From Chrysogorgia sp. JL179-B06 (lineage: Eukaryota; Cnidaria; Anthozoa; Scleralcyonacea; Chrysogorgiidae): DNA of 64,000 bases. The DNA lies in the NCBI GenBank assembly GCA_035772405.1, contig JAYKKM010000207.1, positions 62,001-126,000 on the forward strand, read 5' to 3'. Of this stretch, positions 28,168-40,974 are shown piece by piece. The notes below the pieces were generated by a model. It ran no database searches. It was not told where the DNA came from and worked only from the letters and a program-made list of their open reading frames with translations. A program made the translations under genes and the position numbers. How positions within the stretch are numbered: position 1 is the first letter of the stretch; the number at the start of each line of letters is the position of its first letter.

Positions 28168-28770
28168 TTAGGTCAATGGTCTGTGGTGCCCAACTTTGTG
28201 TTCATAACCTAATTGAAGACGTACTAGTGCTAGATATATTGTGCGCCTCACCGCAATGCTGTGGATACACCGCATGTTCCTCCTGATGTAACCCAAGAGT
28301 TTGTTAGCTCGAGCTGACTGTTCACTGACTTGCCTGTGCCAAGTGAGGTCCGCAGCTATCCACACACCGAGGTCCCGTTCAGTTTTCGTTGACTCTAGGC
28401 GCTTGTGATTCATGTTGTAGGTGGCAACGATCGGCTTTGTTTTTCGCGTGATGCTTTGCGATTTACATTTTTTCTCGTTGAAAACGAGGCCCGATACTGC
28501 AGACCAATCTTCTATGTTGGTCAAGTCTCTCTGGAGTGAAGTGACATCGTCCTGTGTTTTGATCGCCTTGAAGATCTTTCTGTCATCAGCAAACATGGCG
28601 ACCTGACTCGAGTTAACAGCATCTGGAAGGTCGTTTGTGTACACGAGGAATACAAATAAAACCTTGGGGCACACCAGAGCTGACAGGTAAAGGATCAGAA
28701 GTAGCACCAAGAAATGTAACACACTGGCGACGATCCGTATTACCTTTCTTGGTACAATTAACTCTCCCAC
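28168..28770 (-). pseudogene. LINE reverse transcriptase fragment
   Basis: A minus-strand frame with the second half of a non-LTR reverse transcriptase: LVYTNDLPDAVNSSQVAMFADD (the F-ADD catalytic box near 28590), a LTNIEDWSAVSGLVFNEKKCK thumb-like segment and KTERDLGVWIAADLTWHRQV, typical of CR1/Jockey-type elements. The upstream part is altered and the C-terminus is shifted (LVRLQLGYEHKVGHHRP in place of the expected order), so it is a 5'-truncated, decayed copy. About 200 residues remain of an ORF that is normally near 900. Confidence 0.8.
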
Positions 28771-28799
28771 ATTATATTCACCAGACAGAATCTTTTGCT

Positions 28800-29167
28800 T
28801 TAGTTTTTCTTTAATTCATTGATTTCTGGACAAATTTCACCTCCTTCATCGTCTTTCTAATCTGTCCTCCATCATTCTCCAGCCTCCTTTTCTTAAATCT
28901 GCTAATGTCAACTCCTTCAGATATTAACTATTCTTGAGCAATTTGGCCACCATTCTTTGCGAGATCTCCCCTGGTATTTTTTATTTGGTAACGCTGTGCC
29001 AACTTTGACCAGTTTATCAGTGTTCCACTTTCATAACCGTACACCTCATTCTTCAAACCTTGTTTGTCCCACTCCATTTTCTGCATATTTCCAACTGGAC
29101 TTTTCTTCTTTAAATGCTGCCACTTTTCATGCCTTTCTATTGCTTCATCATAGCTTTCAAAGCTCAT
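28800..29167 (-). pseudogene. Fragment of a conserved repeat-family gene (SYDEA...NGGQ)
   Basis: The frame begins MSFESYDEAIERHEKWQHL, continues LKKKSPVGNMQKMEWDKQGL and INWSKLAQRYQIKN, reaches NGGQIAQE and then a stop, after which the same frame still reads LISEGVDISRFKKRR. I know similar proteins in cnidarian and other invertebrate genomes as DNA-binding-like products of repetitive genes, but cannot name the domain. It ends about 60 bp before the left end of the 13.9-kb element. The Harbinger nuclease fragment lies on the same strand just past the element's right end. Confidence 0.45.
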
Positions 29168-30454
29168 TACAAGCCCCTCTCGTTGTCATCCAGCCATGGA
29201 TTTCCTGTACTTATTTCTTGTCTCTTTTTAGTGCAAAGTTTCAACTTTGCAGTATTGTGATGAGGGGCGAAAATTCACACGATATATCTATCTATCTAAC
29301 ATCTGAGAGTTCCGGGGGTTGTGGCGACCTTATTATTTCGTAGTGTTTTGGCACTCCAATTTACCATGAATTTACTAATGTCACTGGAAAAGTGAATGTG
29401 AAGGTCGTGAACGACGACAGCAGACCGTTAAGTGAGTTATCGATGGTTTTTTTACATGTCAAATTGTAACGCAGTTTGATTTCGTTCTCTCGAATATTTC
29501 ATAATAATGTCTCGAATATAAGATGTATCCCCCCGGGTTTTTATGCTAACGCGCGAGTATGAATTTTAAACATGGCTGACCCAAGGACGGCAAGGAGCGA
29601 GAGCGATATAGTCTTCTCGAAACAGAGATTTTGTGGACTTACAGTATTAAATATGGTGTAGGAGAAAGAATTCGTTGTCTGTTACAGTTAGGGGAAGACG
29701 AGCCTTGATATAAAATTTAAAAGGTCTGACATTCAGGATATTTCTTCTGTCACGTTTGTTGTCTGTCAGGACAGTCAGGTAAAGCACAGCGTATTTATCT
29801 TCCGAGTCTCTGTTATAAATGGAACATAACCTGCGAGATTATTTTGTTAGAAATTAGAGTCCTGTACTAAAGCGTATTGTTTACGTTCTGTAGTTTCGCT
29901 ATTTAACTTCATGGTAATTTTATCAGTATTTGATTATTTGAAATTTTAAATGAGCTGTTCAGCATTAAATAATAAATATTAATATTAAAGAGTACCGATT
30001 TGACAGCTTGTATTAGAGAAATTGTCTGTATTACTTTGTTTTGTATGGTGGAGATTGATTCGTTTCTATTGTTGAAACATTAACGAATTTCCTCTATATG
30101 CCCAATAAAGACATGCCTTGTTCCTTGGCCATTTATTGGCTGTATAATTGTAGCCTTGGAGAAATTTGGTGCTGTTCCAATAATATGAACTGTCAAATTA
30201 AGAGCATTTGAAACTGCCTGGATAACTATTTTGTGATGATAACAAAAAATAACCCAGGGTGGGGTATTAATAACCCAGGGTGGGGGTTGGGACACTGACG
30301 CCGGGATATTGACTGATTTACTTTTTCTGAGACAGGGAATTTGATTTTTTAAACGATCAAGGGATGGGGTTTTTGACACGTAAAATATTTTTAATAGTCT
30401 ATAACTACTAGCTTCATGACCAAGAGTGAGTCTCACCACAGGAAGCCAAATCAA

Positions 30455-30560
30455 ACTATAACTTTTTGTGTTATTATATTTTATTATTATTATATTATAT
30501 ATTATTATTATATAATATCATTATATTATGATATTATAATATTATATTATGTTATATCTC
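30455..30560. repeat. AT-rich (TTA/TAT)n microsatellite
   Basis: An irregular run of TTATTATTATATTATATATTATT and variants just upstream of the DDE-like gene. Confidence 0.7.
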
Positions 30561-30623
30561 GGGACACAAACATCGGCATACATGAAGTAGTCCCCCTTAA
30601 TTGCTTCCTTTAACTTTAAGGAA

Positions 30624-33486
30624 TGGAGAAAAAGGTTGACATCAAAGTTAAAAGAGAAATTTGAAACAATAACCACTGTTGGCAAGCAGAGTGATGAACA
30701 TAAAAAGTATTTCAGCCAGGATCAGGTTGTTGTTGATGTTGACATTATTTTGAACATGTTTCAAAATTGTTACATCAAACCATGCTTGGCCAAGGTTGAG
30801 GCTAAAAGTTGGCACATCAAAGGTGGTGTTTTGCATGTTATGTGGACATGTGAAAATGGACATGCGGATGACTGGACATCGTCGAAGATATTTTGTGAGA
30901 AAAAGGGACAGAAGGTGTTTGTAAACACCATGCTTATGGCTGCAGCTATTTTAATTACCGGCAACAATTTTGAAAAGGTGAGGACACTTTTTGAGTTTCT
31001 TGGAACAGGTTTTTTGTCCTCATCAACATTCCACAGAATCCAAAGGAACTATGTTGTGCCTGAAGTGTCATCTCTCTGGGAAGAAATGAAGAAGGAAATT
31101 TGGGCTGTATTAACTAATGAGACTTTAGTCTTGTGTGGAGATGGCAGAAGTGATTCTCCTGGATTTTCTGCCAAATATGGTACTTATGTACTAATCGAGC
31201 AGTTCCTGGAGGTCATTGTCGACATAGAGGTGATTGACAAAAGGGAAACTGGTGGAGTATCAACAAATATGGAAGTTGCTGGCTTAAAAAGGCTTCTTGA
31301 GAGAATTGTTGGAAACTTGGTGGTCAGTGAGGTTGTCACTGATGCATCTACTGCAGTTATGGCTCTAGTCAGAAGAATGAAAGGTAATTATAAACAAATA
31401 TAATTTTTATTTTTATTTATTATTTGTGCAATTACGAAAATCAGTTTTTAATCTTTAGTTCATGATAATTAAAATATTTGGGACTTTTATTGTAGGGACC
31501 TTTGAGGGTTGAAGCGGTTTGCCAATGCTATTTCGGCAAATTTAGCAATTCAAATTACCTGGGATTTTGGGAGCATAAGTACATCTTTTTCTAGACTCAG
31601 TTATTTTGATTATTTTTCTGTTATAGAAAAGAATCCAGATCACTTCTCACAACTCTTTCATGCCTTGGACATTTGGCATAAGACCATCAAGTTGACCAAG
31701 AAGCTTGCAAAGGTACTGCAATGTTGTTTCTCTATTTATAATCGTTTATAGCAATGTCACAATATCTCATCATGATCAACCTCGTCAACTGATTATTGAG
31801 CCCAATTGTGGTTATAATGCCATCATTTCCATTACACACAGTCACCAAATATTAATTAATGCATAATTAGGCACTAATCTGATTTATGCTAATATGCTTG
31901 GTGACTGTGTGTCATGGATTTATAATCACAATTTGCGACAATGATTAATAATTATTGGATGAGGTTGATTGTAGAAATGGCAGAAAAGCATCACAGCATG
32001 AATACTGTACTTATATGCTTTTTTGGTTCTTTTAGGCAGCCAAAGTGAAAGGATGCGAGTCAGTTGCTGAATGGTCCGAACCAATCAGAAACCACTTTTG
32101 GCATATTGCAGAGCACTGTAGTGGTGACGCAGAAGTGTTAAAGGTAATCATTTAAATTTTGAGCTGTTTAGGATAGGTGTACAGTACTACATACCATCTC
32201 ATAATACTATTTTCTGATTATATTGGAATATTGATAAACATGAGCGGCACAACATGTAAACATGTGAAAACTCGAAGACATTGTTTTCTGTAAACATGTT
32301 TGTTGAATACAAATAGATATTTTGACATACAGGTAGGTGTTCATACAATAACATCAGCAAGTTTTGCCATATTTCTCTGTATGAAAATGTAAAAGATTGA
32401 TAGTGAGAGTATAACAGCTGATCAAATTCATTAAAATGTTTATGCATAAAAATGTCTCTTCCACAAAAACATTTACCTTTTTTGCTGAATTTTTCCAATT
32501 TTTCCAATAGGACAATTGGTTTGGAGTATTACACCATGTGGCTGGGGAGCATGAATGGGCAGATGGTGAGTGTAACCATGGCCCATTGGTGGAAACAGAG
32601 AAGGAAAAGCCCATTCTGAACAAAAACCCAAAAGCCCTTGACGCAATAAGGAAGGTTGTTACCGACCCCAGGTTTCTGAAGACATTGGATAAGTATGTGA
32701 CATTCACGTAAACGTTTGTTACATTGCTGTGCTCGGTAGCAATGCTACTAGTACTATATAATACAATACATTACAAACATGCCTATTGTACCTGTACTGT
32801 ATAAGCTAAAACTATTTATGTTTTAGGCATACCAGCAAGCTGGAAAACTTCAATTCAATGTTATTAAAGTATGCACCAAAAAGAGTTGGTTTTCAGTTAG
32901 TATGAGCACTTTATTTTATGTTATTTGAAGCATCCAAAGAAAAAGTTATTTGGCCCATTAAATCGCCATTTTGCGCCCTGAAGCACCCTACTTTATTATT
33001 TTACTATGTCTAATGCCAGACAATTTCACTTGTCAAGGGGATAATGCTGGCACTCAATGGGTTAAAACATTTATCCAAGTAAACTTGCCTGGCATAAGAC
33101 AATGGATGTATGTACTCTAGTCATCTTTCATTCTATTATTCTAATACTCATGTATATTTGCTGTGCATTATAGGAATGAAGCTTATTTGGCAAGAACCCT
33201 AGTGGCTGTGATCGATCACAACAACAATTTGAACAGGAATCCCTCTCTAAGTTTGAGTGGCGACCTAAAACACCAAAAGGTTTACAGTAAGAGGTCGAAA
33301 AATTGGAGAGTCCAAGTTGTTAAAGAGGGGAAATTGTATGACTTTTGGCCCACTCTTGTATCCCGAATCATGAGAAAGAGGGTAGCTGATAACAAAACAA
33401 TTTTGCAAAAAAGTGAGACGCCAAGTGATCACCCCAAAAACATTGCACCATCAATTGCAATGAAACCTGTTCCAAAAAACCAGTGA
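30624..33486 (+). CDS. Six-exon DDE transposase-like gene
   Basis: I join exons about 30624-31384, 31627-31712, 32036-32143, 32511-32707, 32827-32895 and 33174-33486. All introns are GT..AG and every phase fits, giving about 510 residues ending in TGA. Landmarks: KSWHIKGGVLHVMWTCENGH, a LCGDGRSDSPGFSAKYGTY block (Asp near 31140), VVTDAST (Asp near 31343), HALDIWHKT (near 31666), NHFWHIAEHC, LHHVAGEHEW, KLENFNSMLLKYAPKR and the tail NEAYLARTLVAVIDHN. This order is that of a family expanded in cnidarians and teleosts whose acidic and D-x-WH residues suggest a MULE/RNase H-fold transposase. I do not know its formal superfamily. All exons are open, so it may be expressed. It is the best candidate enzyme for the 13.9-kb element. 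The true start is uncertain. Confidence 0.7.
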
Positions 33487-34431
33487 TCTGGTACAAAGAT
33501 CACTTTCCAGATTTTCAAAGGTTTCTTCTTCTGCCAAGTCTAATCAATGATGACATGCTATGAAGATGACAACAAACCTTACAATAAATCATATTGTAAC
33601 ATTTAATATAGTGATTTATCTCATATTATAATAATTATATACATGTAGACAGAGAGATGTGCAGTAAAATTCATTTGAGTAAGAACTAAAGTTGAGCTTT
33701 TGAGATTAGGCCAAATGAAAATTGATATCATATTTCTTGTCAGTGCATGCATGCAATTTAGCTTAAAAATGTTAATTATTTTTAATAGAAATGCTTAAAA
33801 AACTCTGATTGATTGTCTGATCAAGGTTTTGTAGCATTGTATACAGCAATCGCAACTCAAATCGTTTGATCAATTTGTGTTAATTTCGCCATAGTTTTCA
33901 CTGCGCTGCAAGGAATTATCAAGCACAATTTGATTGTTAAAAAAAGGAATGAAAAAAATCTCACTGTTATTTTGGGAATGGTTGGCGAGAAACATGATAT
34001 TAACTTTCATTGGCCTTAGTGACATATTCTTTGCTAGAGGTTTGAAAGTTACAAATGAAATGTGCCTTGTTGCATATCTCTTTTGATCATGAATTGATCA
34101 TTGTTTAATAATGAAACTGATGTACATAATGTAATTGTAAAATGTCAAAGGGGTTATTCATAGTATATATTATAATTTTCACAAGCACACAATGCTGTGA
34201 TCATATGTTGTTAAAATGTTGGTGCACATTTAATGCACAATTGTAATTGTAATAAAGATGGCATTTTCATATATATACATTTCAATTATATTTTGGTTAT
34301 CGTCCAGAAGACAAAAGAAGATGGACTAAAATATAGTTAAAACGTAGATAAATAAAATGCTATCTTTACTTGAAGTTACGACCTTGTATCTCATAAAAAA
34401 TATTAATTGAAACCTGTAACCAACTAATTGT

Positions 34432-35609
34432 TCATGCTCTTTTAAATCCCATATAGATTCCATCCTGTGCTGGGTACAATTGCCTTATTGCAAGTACCAC
34501 ACAAGAAGGGCACACCCTTCTATTTCCTCTTCCTAATTTCTTGTATCTCCACAAGATGTATTGGCGATAAGCAGCCTTTCTAAAACTGTTAGTTGAGTAA
34601 TCGGGTTCTTCAGCTCTGATGTCACACCGCCCTCTGATTGCCATGACAAGAACATCTCTGTCAGTACAAGTGTTCTGAAACGTTATAAATGATGTGACAC
34701 ACCTGATTTTCCCACAGCATTTATTTTCCTCTTCAGTGGGCATTGGCCGGCAAACACCACAAGTGCACCATGATGGCTTAGTAGGCAGTAAAGAAGGAAC
34801 AGCACCACCAAATTCCACTATGTTCTTTGCATAGTCCAAGCTTCCTTTTCCATTTGACAGTAGTTCTAGGAGAACTCTGTCCTTTTGTCCTTCATCCAGT
34901 GTGCCAATGAATTCCTATTACAATATATATGCTTTGTTATACACGTGAACAGTGACAATACAAAAATGTTATCACATGTACGTAACTTTGTAAAACTACG
35001 GTGTAAATGCAACACGCATATAAAAAAGTTAATTTATATATCATTGCATGTGGTGGCAGAATTGTATCGTGTATGTGAAACACGCTCACCGTAATTAGCT
35101 GTTTTGCTTCTTCCACGGCGATCTGGTGGCGTTCAAAGGCATTTCGGCCAGCGTTTGTATTCTGGGGATCAGCTTCGCCGCCGCTTGTACCATCCTTATT
35201 TTTACAGCTCGCCTTTTTAGTGCCACACTTGCAAATGTCGACACAACGCAACCCTTCGTCACGGCAAGGACAACCACGTTTCTTTCTGCCGCTGCCTTTA
35301 CTGCAAGTGTTCTTGCAGCTACAGAACTGGAACGTAAACAACAATTCAAATTAGAATATTTTATGTAATGCATTTGACAAAAAAAATCAGAATTTAGATA
35401 CAGGTTTTTAGCGTATACAAAAATTCAACTTACTTGACTTCGTCTATTTGGTCGACAAGGACAACAGTCGACGGCCCAGGTTGTTCCTCACCAAGATTAT
35501 CGTTATCCTCCGGCTGTTCCGTATAAATTGGTGAACCATCCATATTCAAATTATCTTCCGGATCATAACGTGAAACATTTAAATCTGAATCTGATTCGGA
35601 GTCAGACAT
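34432..35609 (-). CDS. CXC-domain plus P2X7-like ballast-domain protein
   Basis: Minus-strand exons: 35609 to about 35430 (acidic, MSDSESDSDLNVSRY...), about 35326-35090 and 34914-34432. Exon 2 encodes a Cys-rich CXC/tesmin-like domain (FCSCKNTC...GCPCRDEGLRCVDICKCG...SCKN), normally DNA-binding. Exon 3 has the Zn-binding P2X7 C-terminal type domain: WCTCGVC, CCGKIRCVTSF, ..DRDVLVMAIRG, FRKAAYRQYILWRYKKLGRGNRRVCPSCVVLAIRQLYP...YMGF. In vertebrate P2X7 this ballast domain sits in the cytosol, but free versions are abundant in cnidarians and other invertebrates. It is intact apart from a doubtful exon 1 donor: the best GTAAGT puts exon 2 in another frame. Convergent to the DDE-like gene inside the same element, so likely cargo or a transposition cofactor. 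Confidence 0.75.
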
Positions 35610-36900
35610 TTCTCTTTATTGCGAAGGCTTTCAAATAATAAATAATAGCTAGCAGCGCAGTACTTATCATATCACGCGAATTTTAAGTTTAATTGTTCAG
35701 GAAATGCGTTAATAGGATGAAGCAAGATATAATTTACCAAACAAAATTATAAATTCGTAGGAGATGGGAGAAAGTCAGAACCTGTTGGCAAAACCTGCTA
35801 AAAATAAACGTAACAAGCGAAACGAGAATATGATTTACTTTAAATTTATGTATATCATTTATGTATTATTCATGTATATCATTACCCTTGGCCTAGATGC
35901 ATGTGTTTGAAACATTTCGCGTTAACACGCGCTATGACTGACAAAGTGCAGACCATAATACAGCCCAGATCGGTTTTTTATTTGACGACAGACGTTTTAT
36001 TTTCGACAGGGTGGATCTTGAAATTACGATCCATGCGATATAGATATCTACTCAAGAACTTTCGAGACCTTTCAAGACTTTAAATCCTCAATAGATTCAA
36101 GACTTTTCCTTCAGAATTTGACAGACAATCGCTAGACTTTTGCTGTGCAAAGGTCTTGCAAGACATTTGAAAGACTTTTAAGATCACATAATTGTCTAGG
36201 AAAGGTCTACCATAGGTCTTCAAGACCTTCCGTAGACCTTTTCAAGACTTTTTAAGGCCTTTAATTTTCGTACGGGTATATATATATTATTAAATCAACA
36301 TTTAGCCTGATACTGAGAATTGAAATATCTACTAAAATGGGTCATGATCACATACTGTCCAAAGGCCAGGCCGGTTTTGGCATTAAATTAATATACATGC
36401 CGCCCTTCTACCAGCCACTGGTATCATATCTTTCTTATAAAAATAAGAACCTAAATAGACTAAACTCCACTTAACACCATTTATATAAGAACCTGTTTAG
36501 GCGTAAGACTGTATACAAAACCCATCACTGTAGACCCAAGCGTTCCCCCCCCGTGATAAGGGACTAAACGCCGGTCGATATTAGCACCCTCAGTCCTTCG
36601 GCAAGGGGAAAAACCTGATATCGGCCATCACTACTTTCCCACTTGTGCTGTGTTCAGTGCACTACCCACAAATTGCACCCAAAAAATAAGCAGTTTGAAA
36701 ATCTGTTCAGATTGGCAATATTAAAGCTGCAAACAGTAAGCGGGCGAGGGGTTGTTGCGTACAAGTATTTATAGTTATGTACATATTATTCGTCGTTTCG
36801 TGGCGCTGCCCCTTTGTTAAAAAGTAAAGGGAAGTGGTAGCCCCTCGAAACATAAGCATGCCTCCTGCTATCCATGCCTGTTGATTATGTTCAAACTTCA
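35610..36900. other. Non-coding interior of the large element, with AAGAC-type repeats
   Basis: No gene is supported. 36040-36260 holds about a dozen degenerate copies of AAGACYTTT, in one orientation and then the complement (AAGACCTT, AGACTTTT, CAAGACATT). 36540-36560 has a C-run. The rest is AT-rich. Confidence 0.45.
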
Positions 36901-37881
36901 AGCAGGGTTATTTAAATGCCTCATCATTTCCTTGATTTTTCGACTTAGTTCTTTGAAATTCAACTGGGCTCCCACTTGATCAGCAGATGTTCTTTTGATG
37001 GCAAATATACTGTTTACATCACTTCTACATTGCTTAATCATATAGCTCTTTGGTAAATTATCCCCCTCCAATGACAGAGAATGATAAGCAGCATTGCCAA
37101 TGCAAAACTTGGCCATAATAAATAAAACTTCTTTTATCTTAACCTTATCAGCTTCTGGTATATCATTGTAGCTTGATGTTTTGCATGCATTCTCTTGTGC
37201 AGAGCTCAAGTTCATTTGAATTTGTTTACCATTTGAATCTGAGATGGAAAGAGCATTTAATGTAACACCATAGGATGAGAAGAACCAGAGTTCTCTCTGG
37301 GCTCCAAAGTGTTTTTTATTTGCAAGATTATTAGCGCAATTTCGACAAGTATTTCTTTCTTCTAGGTACTCATCTCCGTATTTACATGAGAGAAAGCGGT
37401 CATAACCAGGTCCAACTTTACCTCGATATTCTTTGCTTCTTCCTTCTGCTGTTTCACCTTTTCCATTTCGTCGATCAATTCTGAGTAAAGTTCATAGTTC
37501 CTGACCTCAAGCAACAGCTCATATTCGCTGCTTGTGACAACTTCCTCTTGGCAGACTTTTATATGCCGGCGTTTCTGCAGCAGCGTCATCCTTTTCCTGC
37601 CACTCTTACTACGACAATCACGAACAGCAGTGCACATCATTGAATTGCTTCTCTAAAACTGGAGATTCCACAAAAGTAAACGGCAGCTCTTGAGTTGCTT
37701 GAATCAGTGCAACATATGTTGCTGGTACCTTCTCTTTTATGCCATGCGAGCAAATGAGCATTTCTTGAGGAATATCTAGGACCATGTAAGGTGTACCGAA
37801 GGACCAAGTCCAAACGTAGTTGGCCTCGCTGCTCTTATTCGAATATTCTATCTCTGATTTAGATTTGCATTGTCCTAACAA
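36898..37881 (-). pseudogene. Hypothetical minus-strand gene of the large element
   Basis: Three overlapping frames read as one degraded gene: 37881-37618 (YVWTWSFGTPYMVLDIPQEM), 37640-37362 (basic, then a coiled coil: LLLEVRNYELYSELIDEMEKVKQQKEE) and about 37388-36898 (NTCRNCANNLANKKHFGAQREL ... KFCIGNAAYHSLSL ... LPKSYMIKQCRSDVNSIFAIKRT...GAQLNFKELSRKIKEMM). The last part resembles a recurrent module of repeat-borne proteins in cnidarians (LP.SY..K.....LN......GAQ..FKE), which I cannot name. There are two frame changes or unspliced introns. Same strand as the P2X7-like gene upstream in coordinates. Confidence 0.45.
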
Positions 37882-38909
37882 TTCGTGATAGTCAACATAA
37901 ATTTGAAGACAATATTTTAATACATGACTGAATCTCCTGTGCTTGGAAGGTCAGTATTTGCATATATTCCGTTTAATTTTACCTGTAAATGGGTGCTACT
38001 GCTGGCTTTTGGTTTGCAGTGGGCTCATACGCTTTACCAACATTGACCAAAACCTGCAAACTCAGCAGCAAGTATATCCATGAACATGCGTATATCGGTC
38101 TTTAAAACATGGTAATAAAAAATAGAAAACAAGCGTCAATTCGATATAACACGAGCCGTGCTGCTATGAAATCTCGCGAAGTTATGGCAATTTTAAAATA
38201 TGGATGTTTCGTTTGCAGACCAGAAGTTTGTTGGTCATTATGCTTTCTAAAATAAGCAAGGGAATGGACAAGCGAAAGTAAGGGTAATGTTAACATGTTT
38301 ACTACAGGAATAATCCTCACACATTCTACTTACAAGAATCGAGTTCGCATGTTTGATTTTGTTTGTGCTACGATTTCACGAACGCTTTTAAACATGTAAC
38401 TAGGTGTTTTATTTGTACTAACGTAGAGTAAACTATAGAGAACTAACATTTCATATTTTTTCTGATGGACAAGCGAAAATTTGCCCCATGATATTCTTCA
38501 ATACCTTAACAAGATCCGATTTCGCATGTTGAGAAACAGTACATCTTCTTTGTCTATTTGAAGAAAATACGTGCACCCCAATAATCTTAGAGAAATCGGT
38601 CCTACTAAACACCGTCCCGTCCGTGATCAATTGTAGTTAATTTTATCAGTGGTTATGTATTAAGCGATGTTAAATCAGCTTTTTAATTACTCTTTAACAA
38701 TATTAAATGTTCTATTCACTATATTCAATCCACGATCTTTTCACTGTTCTCGATTCACAACTAATGCGCAATGCCGCAGTGCTCCCGAAAGACATTTTGC
38801 CGAATGTTATTTCGCCAAAATAAATTCATCCAAATTGTTAATTTTCTTTTAGACGATGATTCATTTGTCAGGTCTGAAAAGAAATCAACATTATAACACT
38901 ACTTAACGA

Positions 38910-39624
38910 TATGCATGATCATCCATTCATCCAAGAGATTATACAAACAAAAGGGAAACCCCCAGCTGTTATTCTGTACTTAAAGGAACAAATAGACGAG
39001 ATTAAGATGTTTTGTTTGTCAGAAGCAATCCTAGTGTATTGGGAGTAGATAGGACATTCAACCTCGGTCCATGTTATGTTACTACTATTGTTTATCACCA
39101 AAATAATCTAATCCGCAAAGGCACACAGAACCATCCAATCATGCTAGGACCAGTATTTTTACACTGGGATGGACTATCCTACGTACCAGAAAAATAAATC
39201 CATTCCATTAACTGGTGAAAGCATGAATCATATTTTTAAACTTTCGTGCGATTGGAAAGTTCAGGAAATTCTGGATTTAGTGGAAAAAATTTACAAGATC
39301 ATACAACTTCAGTATGCAGATGTTAGGCGTGCTCTTTATGGGATGGGAAATCATGTAGTCGCTCCTTGGATGGCAAAGTTTGAAATTAGCCAAGCTAACT
39401 GGGCTGCCAAATCACAAGCAGAAAAAGAAACTTGGTTTCAGAAGTTTTTGAAAGGTGCACCCAAAGCAGAGAAAACTGTCAAGTCAACACATGGAAGGCT
39501 AACCATACCAAAAACTCAAAAAACAGCAAGAAAACCTGGTCAGCAAAAGAGAGTGAAATGTGCTAGAACTCGAAAACGTAGGGCATTAATCAGTCTAATC
39601 AATTGTGTACTATTTTGTTATTGA
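38910..39624 (+). pseudogene. MULE-like transposase remnant with internal deletion
   Basis: The first frame (about 38915-39005) gives HDHPFIQEIIQTKGKPPAVILY. The next frame (39012-39197) carries VLGVDRTFNLGPCYVTTIVYHQN and HPIMLGPVFLHWDG, the DDE first-Asp block of a MULE-like family. The third (39169-39624) jumps to the family's C-terminal end (HIFKLSCDWKVQEILDLVEKIY...RRALYGMGNHVVAPWM...WFQKFL) and a basic tail. The middle of the enzyme is missing. A second, longer member lies at 57-63 kb on the minus strand. Confidence 0.65.
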
Positions 39625-40930
39625 GTGATTTTGCTATTTTGTTATTTTGTTCGTTGAGTGCATATATTAGTTTGCCAGGCCTAACGTAAAATGTATTCCT
39701 CAAAATCCATTCAAACAATTCTCCCAGTGTGTTAAAAATGCATGGTGCCGATGGGAACTATGCGATAGGCACTTTTAATGTTGAGTTTACCCATCGCTCT
39801 ACCATAGCGCATAATCATATCTATCACATTCTTCACATTCATGTAAGTCAATGAAAATTATTGTGATAGGTACAGGTCAAGAATAAGCTACCAATTGTCA
39901 TTGCCCTTCTTAGGGATCACACCAAAACGACTCATATGTAAATTTTCAACTGGTGGTGCTATCGTAGGATCAAAAACTCATCCGAGTTGCACCTCATTAA
40001 ATATTCAATTACTGCAATTACTGTTTGTGGGCCGACAGAAATTCGATTCTGAGGATTCGAGCTTTGACAACTCTTTATTAAATCCCAAACGAAAACCATT
40101 TATCAAGTACCGAACCTTGTTGCGATCCGGGTGCCAACTTAATTATATTTTCAAGTTGTTGACATTGACTGGTGTAATTTCAGCTGCATGTTAACAGTGT
40201 TTGGTGACAGTTCATTTAGGCTGTGCTCTCTTTGATCGGTCAAAGCATTGGGTTATCTTGTGCGGTAGTACAGAGTGGATAATTGCTGCTGTTCGCATTG
40301 GATGGTTCAGTGTGGGACTACGCATTTGTTTCAGAAGTGACGAAATCTACAATGGTTGTGAGGGCTGCAGCATGTTCTGCAATTCCAAGAGATACACTGT
40401 TTCCCTAGTTGTCATCTCCTTGTGCTTCATAGTGATTGCCCATGGGGGGTCATAATTATACCAAGCCCTTCGCTAGTTACCCATCTTGTGCCACCACTTG
40501 TAATGTTCAATTCCACATGTTCTCGCTACTGCCATCTTGTAACCAGTAAGTTATTGGATTGTAACCAACCCCAAAACAACAAGATCCATAAACAAGACAG
40601 GTATATTTCAGTAGCAGTTCAACACTAAGTTCAAGACTTGATAAAAAAATGCCATGCCCACATTGATACACAACAGTTTAATTTTATATTTGCTTGCATA
40701 TTATCTTGACAGATGGGACATAAGTAAACCAGAGTTGTAGAAAAGATCTCTGCAGGAAACCTGATTCTGTGGGAAGAAAAAGGCTAACTTTGGTTGTACT
40801 TCAACACCGCTACTCAATGTACAACTTGAGAATATAAGGATTGACGAGCTCCATGTTTTGCTAAGAATTACAGGTAAAGTGAACATAATACACGCTACAA
40901 ATAAAGCCCCATTCACCATGGTACTCAAGG
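39625..40930. other. Region of broken frames, no gene assigned
   Basis: Several 60-100-codon frames lack domains. 40700-40920 reads in places like an upstream exon of the next fragment, but I could not join it. No repeat structure is obvious. Confidence 0.3.
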
Positions 40931-40974
40931 TAAGAAAATGCTATATTTTATTTCCCTTGCTTTTTTATTCTCAA

